A stretch of DNA of 32,555 nt from Victivallales bacterium (GTDB taxonomy: Bacteria > Verrucomicrobiota > Lentisphaeria > Oligosphaerales > Oligosphaeraceae), in contig JAFRLP010000562.1 of the NCBI GenBank assembly GCA_017431185.1, forward strand, positions 1 through 32,555. Reading direction: 5' to 3'. Made by a program: the position numbers and the translations under genes. Of the stretch, positions 1 to 9,187 are shown one piece after another. The notes under the pieces were generated by a model. That model ran no database searches. It was not told the DNA's origin and worked only from the letters and a program-made list of their open reading frames with translations. Numbering within the stretch: the first letter of the stretch is position 1; each line of letters starts with the position of its first letter.

Positions 1-142
1 ATACTTTGTCCTGGTCAGAAAATCCTTAACGTTTTTCAAAAAATAAAGCACGAATCTGCAAAAAAAGCCTTTTCCCATTGTTGATGGAATGGATTTTTTC
101 CCTTTCGATGGTATCTTTTAGACAAGGAGGCGTCATACGCCA

Positions 143-1024
143 ATGATATGCTACAAACTGTCCAGCCTAAGCGGGTCGGGACTGCCTGTGGTCATTCGAG
201 ACACAGAGCAGAACAGATCCTGCGATTTCCACAGCCACGACTACGTTGAACTCGCCTTGGTTCACAGCGGCAACGGTGTGCATCTGCTTCAACGCCAGGA
301 CACGACGCTCTCGAACGCCATCCTAAAAGGTGACGTGTTCACCATTCTGCCAGGCGAAATCCACGCCTACCAAAACCTCCAGCATTTCCGCATCTACAAT
401 CTGTGCATCGGCGTGGATTACCTGCAAAGCCTGGGGGAGGAATTAAGCCTGATGACCCATTATGCCGCATTCTTCCGTCCCGAACGCCAGGTCTGCGGAC
501 AGCGACTTCACCTTCCGCCAGCGGTTTTTCAGCAGGCAGAGGGACTTGTCCGACAACTGATTGACGCCCTGACCTCCCGCCACTCCCCCCGCGTCGGGGC
601 TGTACGCATCATTTTGCAGCACCTGCTGCTGACCATCTTCGACCAGGAAGGCAGGGTGGCCACCATCACACCCTCCGAAGGCATGATGGACATTCGTTTT
701 TTCCAATCCATCGAGAGGCTGGAACAGCATCCGGAACGCCCCCTTATTCTTCAGGAGGAATCCCGCAAGGCGGGGATGAGCCTGTCAAGTTACGCCCATA
801 AATTCCGCCAGGCAACCGGACTCTCTCCCAAGGAGTATGTCACCTATCTGCGCCTGGAAAAGGCCCGGCGGCTTTTGGAGGAGACCGACCAAAGCCTCAC
901 GGAAATCGCCCTGTCCTGCGGCTTCTGCGACAGCAACTACCTCTCCAGGCAGTTCCGCAAACGATACGGCACAACCCCCTTCCGCCATCGCTCCATGCTC
1001 CGCTCCTTTCTCTTCACCAACTGA
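143..1024 (+). CDS. AraC-family transcriptional regulator with N-terminal cupin-like sensor
   Basis: A 293-aa DNA-binding regulator. The first ~170 residues look like the AraC-type cupin ligand-binding domain (FHSHDYVELALVHSG, then an ILPGEIHAY strand). Residues ~190-290 hold the double helix-turn-helix: first helix pair around AGMSLSSYAHKFRQATG, linker SPKEYVTYLRLEKARRLL, second pair in LTEIALSCGFCDSNYLSRQF, ending in KRYGTTPFRHR, a typical AraC signature. An AAGGAGG site at 124-130, 12 bases before the ATG, supports the start. Such proteins usually sense a sugar-like ligand and regulate a neighbouring locus; the target is not visible here, and the next gene downstream runs toward it and is unlikely to be co-transcribed. 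Function as a regulator is secure; ligand is unknown. Confidence 0.93.
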   Translation: MICYKLSSLSGSGLPVVIRDTEQNRSCDFHSHDYVELALVHSGNGVHLLQRQDTTLSNAILKGDVFTILPGEIHAYQNLQHFRIYNLCIGVDYLQSLGEELSLMTHYAAFFRPERQVCGQRLHLPPAVFQQAEGLVRQLIDALTSRHSPRVGAVRIILQHLLLTIFDQEGRVATITPSEGMMDIRFFQSIERLEQHPERPLILQEESRKAGMSLSSYAHKFRQATGLSPKEYVTYLRLEKARRLLEETDQSLTEIALSCGFCDSNYLSRQFRKRYGTTPFRHRSMLRSFLFTN

Positions 1025-1051
1025 GGCCTGCCCCATCCAAAACGGCTCCAC

Positions 1052-1211
1052 TAGTGTCCCGTCCGATTAACTCGCGAGGATAGTCCGCAGGTGTTTTCGA
1101 GTTGTTTTCGCAGGAAGGCGACTGCGCATGGTTTCATGCAAAGAGGCCTTCATGCGAAAAGAGCCGGAAAGAGCGCGGAACATTCCATCGAATTAATCGG
1201 ACGGGACACTA
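1052..1211. mobile_element. MITE-like element with 19-bp perfect terminal inverted repeats
   Basis: TAGTGTCCCGTCCGATTAA at 1052-1070 is repeated as its exact reverse complement at 1193-1211, enclosing only ~120 bp. The repeats begin and end with TA, so the structure could also be read as 17-bp repeats starting GTGTCCC with a TA target duplication, as in IS630/Tc1-mariner-type insertions. The interior codes for no convincing protein; it may be the remnant of a transposase gene. It lies between two convergent genes. Non-autonomous status is inferred from the size. The source transposase is not in this window. Confidence 0.75.
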
Positions 1212-1266
1212 TACCACGTATTTTCCCAAAGGGGGGCTGCGCTACCGTAAGAGACAGTGAGTCAAG

Positions 1267-1308
1267 CGTCAGGTTTCGGGGAGACGCCACTGGCGCCTCC
1301 ACCTGACG
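1267..1308. terminator. Compound stem-loop between convergent genes
   Basis: CGTCAGGT at 1267-1274 pairs with ACCTGACG at 1301-1308. Inside it, 1280-1288 pairs with 1292-1300 (9 pairs, one a G-U or A-C mismatch depending on strand) around a 3-nt loop, leaving a 5-nt bulge at 1275-1279. A smaller perfect hairpin, CTGCCG/CGGCAG, lies at 1310-1325, just after the stop of the leftward 2062-aa gene. Neither stem has a U-tract, so intrinsic termination is only likely in part; RNA stability or a repetitive palindrome is the alternative. Confidence 0.4.
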
Positions 1309-1349
1309 ACTGCCGCCGACGGCAGACAGCCCCTCGTCATTCTGCCAAT

Positions 1350-4300
1350 CTACGGATAGTCCTGCGTCTCATCCCAATCGGGGAGTGGCCGAACGGCTTT
1401 TTCATCCCCCCAGACAACGTCGGCGTATCCGGCCATGTCCGCCATGAGGATTGTCTCGTCCACCGCGTTGTAGCGTGTGCCATAGACGTAGATTTGAGGC
1501 GCGGAGGTGTAATTTCTATAAGGTGTGTTTACCAAATGCACGCTATGGACATCCCGTATGAAATAGATGTTCTTGCTGTTGGTGAGGTCGCAGTTAATGA
1601 AGTTCACGTCAGTCACTCCGGGACTGACGAAGAGATTTCCCACCAAAGCCATGCCAGTGAAACTGGTTCCGCTGGCGCTCTCCTCGAAAGACATGGTGAC
1701 CTTCAACTGCGGGTCAGTAGGACTGGTTCTCTCCTCGCCAACGACGTAATGGAAAGGACGGTCAATGCTTATGGGATAGGAACTGCCCTCCATCATTGAA
1801 ATGCTCCGAATCGTGCCGCCAGTGGCAACCATGGCCACCGCCTCATGGAGATAACGAACCAAGCCTCCATTGTTCTTCATGTTGATCTCGGGATAACGGC
1901 ACAATATCTCAGCCTCGCCAGTGACGGTGACGCCATTCGCGGTGGCCGTCCATTGCTGGAAAGACCGGCCTTCCGGCGGGAGAATAGTGCCATCCACCCA
2001 TTCAGGCCAGACTTCCACAGGACCGTCGGGTGTCTGGACCGTGACCATGTTCTGCATTTTGGCCTCGGAAAGCGGCTCCCCCGAATCGATGGGAGTGGCG
2101 CACACGGTCGGCATGCTTTTATCAGGATTGGTAATGGTGAACACCCCAGGGACATACGTGATATGGAAAAAGTTGGAGCGAAGACTTCCACGTCCGACCT
2201 TATAGTATCCAGGCATACAGGCCGCCTCCAGATGAACTTCCCCCTCCACATAATAACGGATGTTATAGCACAAATCGTCCTTGTCACTGTACCATGAGCG
2301 GCTGGCGGTGTTCCCCGCCCTGCCGGAAGGAGAGCAATCGGCAGTGGTGTAGTCAGCGCCGTAGATGGTCAATTGGCCCCGGTTGACAACCAGTTTGGCG
2401 TTGTAGGCCTGCACATCGTAACAATTGGTATTGTAGCCGCTCAATTGGAGGAATTCCCAGTCATACACGCCTGGCTTGACATAATTGTTGCCGGAAGCGA
2501 TGAAGTTGGTCGGAAATGACACAATTTGGACTTTGATGTTGTCACGCTCCACAAACTCGCCTTCCAGTATTCTGTAGGCATCGGTATAGACACTGTATTT
2601 CATATCTGTAAAGCCATACTCCTGGTCAAGCAATTGGATGACGAGTTTCTGGGCATTGACAGTGATGGTGATGTATTGGGAAAAGGAAAGGCCGGCATAG
2701 CGCGGGTCATCGGGTATCATTTTCACGTTGCACGAGAAAGTGCCCTTGAGGGGAATGCAATCCTCCCTGACAATGGAGTAGGTGACAGGGAAATCAAACC
2801 CCTCCGTCACATTATGCCCAATGCATTCAATGACGACATCATACAGATGCTGTCCATAGGTCAGTTCACCGATGGAGAGGACCTCTGCCGTGAGTTTCGG
2901 CACAATGATTGTAAAATATCCATTGGTCACCGAGAGATTATAGCGGTCATTCACATTATTCAACTCCGACCAGGTGATGATGTATCTGCCGGCCTCCTTG
3001 CCACCGGCGCGCGCGGGTTTTCCTGGCAAAGTCTCCCCGGGAGCAATGCTGCCGGACGTGATGGCCCAGGTCAGTTCCGGCGCCTCCCCCTCGTAGATGT
3101 TCCACGTCTGGTCATGCAGCAGAATCGACAAGGCGCGCTTGGCGATGGTCAGTTTGGGGAAGGTGCCACGGAAATCAAGCGGACCGTAATTCACCGTGTC
3201 CGACAATGCCAGCGTGCCGACGTTGACAGTGTAAGTTCCAGGCATTGAGCCGGTCTCACGTCCCAATGCGCCAACCAGCGCGCAAGGGGAGACGGCGGAA
3301 TCCTCGCAGGCGACGGAATATTCGAAGACAGGGTCGGGGTCCCCGTATTCGCAGGTGTAATTGCCAGAGGAGACGGTCACATGGACAGGTTGCCGTTCAA
3401 TGAAGAATGCCGCATCCTCGGCCTCAAAGTCAATCACCTGGTAATTCGTGCTGGCGAACTGCAAAGTGCCGGGCAGGAAGGCATACTGGCCGACGGTCTC
3501 GCCAGGTTCACGGGACAGGCTGCCCGTCCAGGAGACGCCGGTGAAATCGGACAGGCGCGTGCCGTCGTTCTCGCCGCCTTGCCGCACCAGTTTCCAGGGG
3601 AATACAGGATCCGCTTGACCATAACGCTTGAAGGACACTTCGGGCTGCACAATCAGTTTCTGAGGGTCAATCACAAATTCGGGATTAACCAAGGTCACCT
3701 GATAGAGGGCGGGATTGGTGACAATGGCCTGCACCGCATAGACGCCGACATCCTCTCCGGGGTCACGCACGCACTTCATCGTGAATTCCCCGGCATCGAC
3801 CCGCGAGTCCGTCTCCGGCAAAAGCCGCCACTCGATGACCGCGTTGGAGTCGCCATAGACCTTGCGGTTGCCCAGCAACTCCACAAAGACCTGGTAGGAA
3901 CGCAGGGGCACGGTCAATGTCATTTCCATGGTTGCGTAATTGGAGTTGTCGGGCCGGAACACGCAAGTGGCCTCGCAATCGGCGTCCCCCATCACCTGCT
4001 TTGCGGACTCGCTTGTCCAGGCAAAGGAACCAGGCACCTCCTCCCCTGTGTCTGAATCGAAGAAGGCCCCCGTGATTCCGGACAAGCCAATCCGGTCGCC
4101 GCGAATGACGGCTTCAGCGCTGGGCGCAACTGATGCAACGGGACTCTTGGCGGTGATTTCCAGGGTGCCATCCTCGAATTCGAAAACATAGTTGTCAGCC
4201 ATACCGCCGTACAGATACACGGGATAGACACCGACGGGACTGTCATATTCCGCCAGGCAATCCACTGCGGGCAACTCCTCCAGCACGTTTTCATCTTCGC

Positions 4301-7300
4301 CGTTGACAAACCCCTCCAACAGAAGAGTGAATTCGGGATTGGCGGTGCGATAGGGCCTGGCAGCGTCCAATGGCTCACAAGACACGGAAAGCACCGCCGG
4401 CTGCACGGAGAACGCTATGGTCCCAGAGATGGGTTCAAAGCAATCCAAACGGTCAGGCACAAAAGTCCAGACCCGCTCATAAACACCGACGGGCAGAATC
4501 TCCTCGGAGTCTGTCCAGACGACTTGCCCTGTGATGAGACCGAAGCCCGGCACCGTCACCTGGCAGTCGAGTTCCGCCTGTCCCACGGACATTCCATAGG
4601 TGACGGCAGAGAAATCATCCGTCTTGACCAGCAAAGGAGCGGCGCGGACAATGGTGAAGACGCCAGGCACTCGGGTCACTTCGTAATTGCGTTCCTGAGC
4701 CAAAGCCACGGCATCCAGCAGAATGGCGTAGCTGCCCACGGCCTCGCCCAGTTCACGCATCGGCGTTCCCACGAAGGACTCGCCAGGCGCCGTCGAGCCC
4801 TCCGTGATTGCCCAGGTCAACTCAGGATCGGGCTGGGCATAGGCACGAGTCACATCGGCGGCGGTGATGGTGACCTGACGCTTCAGGATGGTATAGTCAG
4901 CGCCCGTGAACACCAATGCGTAATCCGACGGCAACGAAAGGGTGCCTTGCGTGATGGCGTATACGCCGGCGTCCTCTCCTGGAACGCGCTCCAATTCGCC
5001 AGCGATGACATCCCCCGCGACAATCTCCCCGTCAATGACATAGGTTAGCGGGCGTGACGCATCACCATAGACCTGCTCCTGCGCGTCGGCGCGGATTTCC
5101 ACCCGCCGTGGCGCCACCGTCAAGGTGATGCTTCCCGTCGCCACCGAGTAGTTCCTGGAGTCATCGGGATAGAAGAACCAAGTGTATTCATGCGTGCCGG
5201 CGCCAGGGACCTCCCCGTCCTTCTCCCAGGAGAAATGCCCTGGCACGGCCACACCGACATTGGCATGGACGGCAGTGCCGACGAGAGCCGAGGCCCCCAC
5301 GGCATCACCATAGACGATGGTCTCCGCAGTGGCGGTGACAGTCAGGCGGGCAGGCTTGACCGTCAGGACACCAGGCGCCAACTCCAGAGCATAATTTCGT
5401 GCGTAGCCACCGTTCAGCAGAATGGGATAGTCGCCGGCGGGGCTCTCCCGCACCGCCGTGGTGGTCAGGGTCGGCACAGTGATGTCAGCGCTTCCCTCGC
5501 CGTTCACAAAGCCCTCCAGCGTGCAGACCAGTTCAGGGTCCGGCATGAGATATTCGCGGGAGGCGTTCTCGGCCCTTATCAGCAGGGGATGCTTCGCCAC
5601 GGTCAGCGTGGTTTCCAGGGCGCCCTCATAACGGTCATCCTCCACAGTCACGGTGACCACGTAGTCTCCGGCATCGACGGGAGGCTGCTCGCTGGGACCA
5701 TACTCCGTTCCATTCGTTCCAGTGTAGATGATGCGGAGATTGGCCTGGGGGACAGAAGTCACGCCGCCATCGGAAGGCTGGCCATCGTAGGTCTTGTCGG
5801 CGACCGTCAGCGCCAAGGTGGTCTCCGCCTTGTGATACCGCACCTGCCCTTCCCGGAAGGTCAGGCGGTAGTTCGCGCCGTCCGCACCGTCCGATATAGC
5901 AAGGGTACCCCGGGTCACTGGCCAAAAGGAGACCTTCAGGCTGGAATGGTCGCAGAACAGGTCGCCCGTCACCGTGTCCCCCTCCACCAGCGTTCCCGCC
6001 GTGATTTCCCAGGTCAGTTCGGGGAAAGCGGTGCCGTAGGTGAAGTCATGGTCGTCAGCCGCAATGCACAAAGGGCGCGGAGAGACGGTCAGGGTGCGGG
6101 TCAATGTCGCGCTCTTCCAGACGTCAGTGTCGGTCGGGACAACTTCAAGGCAGATTCCGGCAAATCCCGCCGCCCGCCAGGTGGCGCGCCACTCCTTCCC
6201 GTTCCGCCAATCTATATGCCCAGTGGAAGTGGAGAACGCAACCGCCGCCTCCGGCGACTCCAGCCCCATGGCCGGCTCCACAACGGAACTTCCGCCATAG
6301 ACACAGGGAAACGCCACCGCGAAGTCAATGGCCAGATTCCCCTTTTCCGTAGATTCAAAGGCGCCAATGTCCGACTGCCCGCATTGGACACGGGGAGTGC
6401 CGCAGGCGTCAAACGCGCAGGGAAAGTCCGCCGTGCCGCGGTTGATGGCGTAGGAGCCAGCGCCCAGCGTCCAGTCACCGGCATTCGGACTGGCGAAGCA
6501 GGCGTAATAGCCATCCACCCAGTTGTCATTGCAGGAGACGCCGTTTGCGCCGGCGTTTTCGCTTTCCAGGGGAATGCTTCCGCCAGAATAGTCACTTCCT
6601 TCAATGGCGCAACCCATAACCGCCGCTCCGGCATTGCGCAGTTGTCCACGGCATCCGCCATTGCCCCACAGCAGAGAGTTCAGCAGCCTCCCGCCCGACA
6701 GCCAGACGCCACTGCCCTGGCGGCTCGCCCGATTCCGCACAACCGTGCAGAACGCCACAGTGGCCCCGTTGGCATGGATGCCGCCCGCAATGGCGGCATG
6801 GTTGTTTTCAACGACCGTGTTGGTGATGACCGCACCTGTTCCGCCGGCATGGATGCCACCGCCTTCGCCGCCCCACCCCTCGTCCAGCAGGGAGTTTGAC
6901 GTGACCAGGCACTGCTCCATCCGCCCTGCCCCCTCCAGGGAGACCCCGCCGCCGTCTCTGGCCAGATTCTCCCGCACGACGCAGGCGCGCAGCAGAACCG
7001 TGCCCAGGAGCCGGGCGCCGCCGCCCCGTCCCACCTCGTCCTCGCCGTATGCCATGCCCCCGGCCAGCGTGACGCCATCGACAATGGTGTCACTCCCGCA
7101 CTCCGCGCCAGCCACCAGCACGGAGCCAGGCATTGCCTCGGGCACAGTCAGCACAGTGGGATGAACAAACTCCCAGACAGGCGCGTCCTTTTTGCGGACA
7201 CGCTGGCCGACGCTATCCTCCCAGCCCGCGAAACCGCCATAGAGGGCAACGCCGTCCCGCAAGAGAAAGGAAGCCGACCACAATTCACCGCCGTGACTTT

Positions 7301-7538
7301 CCAGCACGGAGGTGGCCGTGTACTCGCCACTGGCAATCCACACATCGTCTCCCGCGACGGCACGGTCAATGGCGACCTGGGGGCTGGCCAGCGCCGTCCC
7401 CCAACTGGCGCCGCTGGCGCCGTCGTCCCCCGTCGTAGTCACGTACCAGGTACGCGCCTGCGCCGTACCTCCCCAAAGCAATGCGCAAAGGAGCACCACT
7501 GCCTGCAAACCCGACATCGAAACACTCTTCTCTCTCAT
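1350..7538 (-). CDS. Giant secreted beta-helix / MBG-repeat protein (adhesin-like)
   Basis: A predicted exported 2062-aa protein. I place the start at 7538, because GGAGG sits 5 bases upstream and a signal peptide of ~28 residues follows (MREKSVSM, hydrophobic core, cut after AQA). An upstream GTG at 7589 is open but would bury the signal. Residues ~29-395 form a right-handed beta-helix domain with repeated GGGIHA/NxVVENN-type rungs, ending in DIGAFE, the usual close of the choice-of-anchor Q type. From ~400 to ~1700 there are about 16 units of 75-90 residues resembling MBG domains (for example YAQPDPELTWAITEG and GEAVGSYAI). The C-terminal ~300 residues are not recognised, and no sorting signal or membrane anchor is seen. 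Such proteins are usually surface or matrix adhesins. A promoter is present at 7596-7624. Confidence 0.9.
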   Translation of the reverse strand: MREKSVSMSGLQAVVLLCALLWGGTAQARTWYVTTTGDDGASGASWGTALASPQVAIDRAVAGDDVWIASGEYTATSVLESHGGELWSASFLLRDGVALYGGFAGWEDSVGQRVRKKDAPVWEFVHPTVLTVPEAMPGSVLVAGAECGSDTIVDGVTLAGGMAYGEDEVGRGGGARLLGTVLLRACVVRENLARDGGGVSLEGAGRMEQCLVTSNSLLDEGWGGEGGGIHAGGTGAVITNTVVENNHAAIAGGIHANGATVAFCTVVRNRASRQGSGVWLSGGRLLNSLLWGNGGCRGQLRNAGAAVMGCAIEGSDYSGGSIPLESENAGANGVSCNDNWVDGYYACFASPNAGDWTLGAGSYAINRGTADFPCAFDACGTPRVQCGQSDIGAFESTEKGNLAIDFAVAFPCVYGGSSVVEPAMGLESPEAAVAFSTSTGHIDWRNGKEWRATWRAAGFAGICLEVVPTDTDVWKSATLTRTLTVSPRPLCIAADDHDFTYGTAFPELTWEITAGTLVEGDTVTGDLFCDHSSLKVSFWPVTRGTLAISDGADGANYRLTFREGQVRYHKAETTLALTVADKTYDGQPSDGGVTSVPQANLRIIYTGTNGTEYGPSEQPPVDAGDYVVTVTVEDDRYEGALETTLTVAKHPLLIRAENASREYLMPDPELVCTLEGFVNGEGSADITVPTLTTTAVRESPAGDYPILLNGGYARNYALELAPGVLTVKPARLTVTATAETIVYGDAVGASALVGTAVHANVGVAVPGHFSWEKDGEVPGAGTHEYTWFFYPDDSRNYSVATGSITLTVAPRRVEIRADAQEQVYGDASRPLTYVIDGEIVAGDVIAGELERVPGEDAGVYAITQGTLSLPSDYALVFTGADYTILKRQVTITAADVTRAYAQPDPELTWAITEGSTAPGESFVGTPMRELGEAVGSYAILLDAVALAQERNYEVTRVPGVFTIVRAAPLLVKTDDFSAVTYGMSVGQAELDCQVTVPGFGLITGQVVWTDSEEILPVGVYERVWTFVPDRLDCFEPISGTIAFSVQPAVLSVSCEPLDAARPYRTANPEFTLLLEGFVNGEDENVLEELPAVDCLAEYDSPVGVYPVYLYGGMADNYVFEFEDGTLEITAKSPVASVAPSAEAVIRGDRIGLSGITGAFFDSDTGEEVPGSFAWTSESAKQVMGDADCEATCVFRPDNSNYATMEMTLTVPLRSYQVFVELLGNRKVYGDSNAVIEWRLLPETDSRVDAGEFTMKCVRDPGEDVGVYAVQAIVTNPALYQVTLVNPEFVIDPQKLIVQPEVSFKRYGQADPVFPWKLVRQGGENDGTRLSDFTGVSWTGSLSREPGETVGQYAFLPGTLQFASTNYQVIDFEAEDAAFFIERQPVHVTVSSGNYTCEYGDPDPVFEYSVACEDSAVSPCALVGALGRETGSMPGTYTVNVGTLALSDTVNYGPLDFRGTFPKLTIAKRALSILLHDQTWNIYEGEAPELTWAITSGSIAPGETLPGKPARAGGKEAGRYIITWSELNNVNDRYNLSVTNGYFTIIVPKLTAEVLSIGELTYGQHLYDVVIECIGHNVTEGFDFPVTYSIVREDCIPLKGTFSCNVKMIPDDPRYAGLSFSQYITITVNAQKLVIQLLDQEYGFTDMKYSVYTDAYRILEGEFVERDNIKVQIVSFPTNFIASGNNYVKPGVYDWEFLQLSGYNTNCYDVQAYNAKLVVNRGQLTIYGADYTTADCSPSGRAGNTASRSWYSDKDDLCYNIRYYVEGEVHLEAACMPGYYKVGRGSLRSNFFHITYVPGVFTITNPDKSMPTVCATPIDSGEPLSEAKMQNMVTVQTPDGPVEVWPEWVDGTILPPEGRSFQQWTATANGVTVTGEAEILCRYPEINMKNNGGLVRYLHEAVAMVATGGTIRSISMMEGSSYPISIDRPFHYVVGEERTSPTDPQLKVTMSFEESASGTSFTGMALVGNLFVSPGVTDVNFINCDLTNSKNIYFIRDVHSVHLVNTPYRNYTSAPQIYVYGTRYNAVDETILMADMAGYADVVWGDEKAVRPLPDWDETQDYP

Positions 7539-7595
7539 CGATACCTCCGTTGATAAAAGTTGAATTGTGTCGGAGACTCTTACCGACACCGCATT

Positions 7596-7624
7596 AAGAT
7601 AATTTAGGACAATCTGTTTGCAAG
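7596..7624 (-). promoter_or_regulatory. Sigma70-type promoter of the MBG-repeat gene
   Basis: On the minus strand the -35 is TTGCAA (7623-7618), or CTTGCA one base upstream, and the -10 is TATCTT (7601-7596), with a 16- or 17-bp spacer. It lies about 58 bp upstream of the chosen ATG. The same -35 hexamer recurs at 13819-13824 and 9210-9215. Confidence 0.55.
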
Positions 7625-7644
7625 TTCATTTCATGCTTTTTTTG

Positions 7645-7668
7645 ATTTTATTTCTTTTGAAATAAAAT
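7645..7668. repeat. AT-rich perfect 10-bp inverted repeat
   Basis: ATTTTATTTC at 7645-7654 and GAAATAAAAT at 7659-7668 are perfect reverse complements around a TTTT loop. It lies between two divergent genes and upstream of the MBG-gene promoter, so an operator is possible. It lacks a GC-rich stem and is unlikely to be a terminator. Confidence 0.5.
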
Positions 7669-7961
7669 TACACTACGAATTCTCATAAAACTATTCCATA
7701 CGTAAATTAGCCTCAGAATGAGATTGAATGGAGGAATAAAAAGGAAAGAAATTTTTCCAATTTTTCTAAAGGGGGATTCACCGATCGGCTTTTGGGAGTT
7801 CCACGAAACAAGCCGCAGCCACCAAAACCTGGCAATCGACGCGGGACAAAATAAAGGCCGCCGCCAGGAAAGATTGCCGGCAGGGAGTTTGCAAAACCGA
7901 CTTTGCAATGCTACATTTCCTCATCTTCATTTCCCCCTCACATCTCTACAGGAATCTGATT

Positions 7962-9062
7962 ATGGGTTTTGCTTGTGGTTTCGTCGGATTGCCGAATGTC
8001 GGCAAGTCCACCTTGTTCAATGCCCTGTCGCATGGCACGGCGGCTGCGGAGAATTTCCCGTTCTGCACCATCGAACCGAACACGGCCATCGTGCCTGTGC
8101 CGGATGAGCGGCTCGGGGTACTGGCCAAAATCGAGAAGTCGGCCAAAATCGTCCCCACCAGCCTGAAATTCATCGACATCGCGGGTCTTGTGGAAGGCGC
8201 CAGCAAAGGCGAGGGACTGGGCAACCAGTTCCTGGGGCACATCCGGGGGGTTGATTGCGTGGTGCATGTGGTGCGCCTGTTCGGGGATGGTGACGTCGTT
8301 CACGTCAAGGACTCCGTTGACCCCTCGCGCGACCTGGAAATCATCCTCACCGAACTGATGCTGGCGGATTTGGATTTCCTGCAGCGCGCCATCGAGAAAG
8401 TCCGCAAGGCGGCCAGGGGCGGAGACCCCGACCTGAAGGCGGAGGTAGAAGTGGCGGACAAAATCCTCGCCTCCCTTGAACAGGGGAAACTGCCCGAAAT
8501 CGACCGTACAGACGAACGGGCCATGCACATCATCAACCAACTGCAACTCCTCACCACCCTCCCTGCCTTTGTGGTCGCCAACGTCGATGAGGAGGGCTTC
8601 CGCAATTTCGGCAAGGACGACAAGTCCAAAAAACTCATCGAGACGGCGGCTGGCTACCATCTGGAGGTTGTCCCCGTCTGCGCCAAACTCGAACAGGAAC
8701 TTGGTGAACTCTCCGCCGAGGAGGCCGAAATGTTCCTGGCCGACCTCGGAGCCACCGAATCAGGACTGCAGCGGGTCATCAAGACTGGCTACCGCCTGCT
8801 CAATTACCTGACCTTCTTTACCGCCGGTCCGACGGAAACCCGCGCCTGGACAGTCGCCGCAGGTTCTCCCGCCCCCGTGGCCGCAGGCAAGATTCACACG
8901 GACATGCAGCGCGGATTCATCCGCATGGAGGTTGTTCCCTACGATGCCATGGTCCAGTACAATGGCTGGAACGCCGCCAAGAACGCGGGAAAACTGCGGG
9001 TGGAAGGCAAGGAATACGTTGTCCAGGACGGCGACTGCGTGTTCATCCGCTTTGCGGTCTGA
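7962..9062 (+). CDS. ychF: Redox-regulated ribosome-binding ATPase YchF (Obg-like GTPase OLA1 family)
   Basis: A 366-aa P-loop protein of the normal YchF length (~363). The start MGFACGFVGLPNVGKST matches the family exactly; an open stretch begins 18 codons earlier but adds only non-conserved residues. G1 is GLPNVGKST (residues 9-17), G3 is DIAGL (72-76), and the G4 position is NVDE rather than NKxD, which is the family change that goes with a preference for ATP. A coiled-coil segment lies between. The last ~85 residues form the TGS domain (FFTAGPTETRAWTV to VVQDGDCVFIRFAV). Known members bind the ribosome and act in stress responses and translation control. The gene stands alone and converges with the MFS gene. 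Confidence 0.97.
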   Translation: MGFACGFVGLPNVGKSTLFNALSHGTAAAENFPFCTIEPNTAIVPVPDERLGVLAKIEKSAKIVPTSLKFIDIAGLVEGASKGEGLGNQFLGHIRGVDCVVHVVRLFGDGDVVHVKDSVDPSRDLEIILTELMLADLDFLQRAIEKVRKAARGGDPDLKAEVEVADKILASLEQGKLPEIDRTDERAMHIINQLQLLTTLPAFVVANVDEEGFRNFGKDDKSKKLIETAAGYHLEVVPVCAKLEQELGELSAEEAEMFLADLGATESGLQRVIKTGYRLLNYLTFFTAGPTETRAWTVAAGSPAPVAAGKIHTDMQRGFIRMEVVPYDAMVQYNGWNAAKNAGKLRVEGKEYVVQDGDCVFIRFAV

Positions 9063-9114
9063 CAACTATTGTCCCAGGACGCTGGAACGCTCTCATCTAT
9101 TTTCATGTCCGGCA

Positions 9115-9171
9115 TTTTTTACGGCGATTCCGTCAGATCCGCAGCGTTGTTTCCGGACTCGCCGTCAAAAA
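9115..9171. repeat. Long imperfect inverted repeat in convergent intergenic region
   Basis: The segment ending ACGGCGATTCCG (9121-9132) is complementary to CGGACTCGCCGT (9154-9165) with one mismatch, and flanking T-run (9115-9120) and A-run (9167-9171) extend the pairing. The T-run is 5' and the A-run 3' on either strand, the opposite of an intrinsic terminator. It lies downstream of the promoter-like site at 9188-9216 (minus), so it could be the folded part of a small RNA. Confidence 0.45.
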
Positions 9172-9187
9172 CGCCGTCCATTGTAAT

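Larger units (their letters stand above)
7539..7961. other. Divergent intergenic region between the MBG gene and ychF
   Basis: This 423-bp stretch holds the leftward promoter of the MBG-repeat gene, an AT-rich perfect palindrome (7645-7668) and, at 7763-7776, the 14-mer TTTCTAAAGGGGGA that recurs at 30650-30663. The rightward reading frame from 7718 is open into ychF but its sequence is not protein-like and has no good start. I did not find a clear promoter for ychF. Nothing else is supported. Confidence 0.5.

Noticed and set aside
1..142. Promoter of the first AraC-family gene
   Set aside because: TATCTT at 112-117 has no -35 at a proper distance, and the upstream sequence is cut by the window edge.
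5190..6899. A 569-codon open frame on the plus strand opposite the MBG gene
   Set aside because: It has the low-complexity Arg/Gly/Pro-rich composition of an antisense shadow, no ribosome site and no recognisable domain, while the opposite strand is a clear repeat protein.
9115..9171. Inverted repeat read as a bidirectional terminator for ychF and the MFS gene
   Set aside because: The T-run precedes and the A-run follows the stem on both strands, which is the reverse of an intrinsic terminator.
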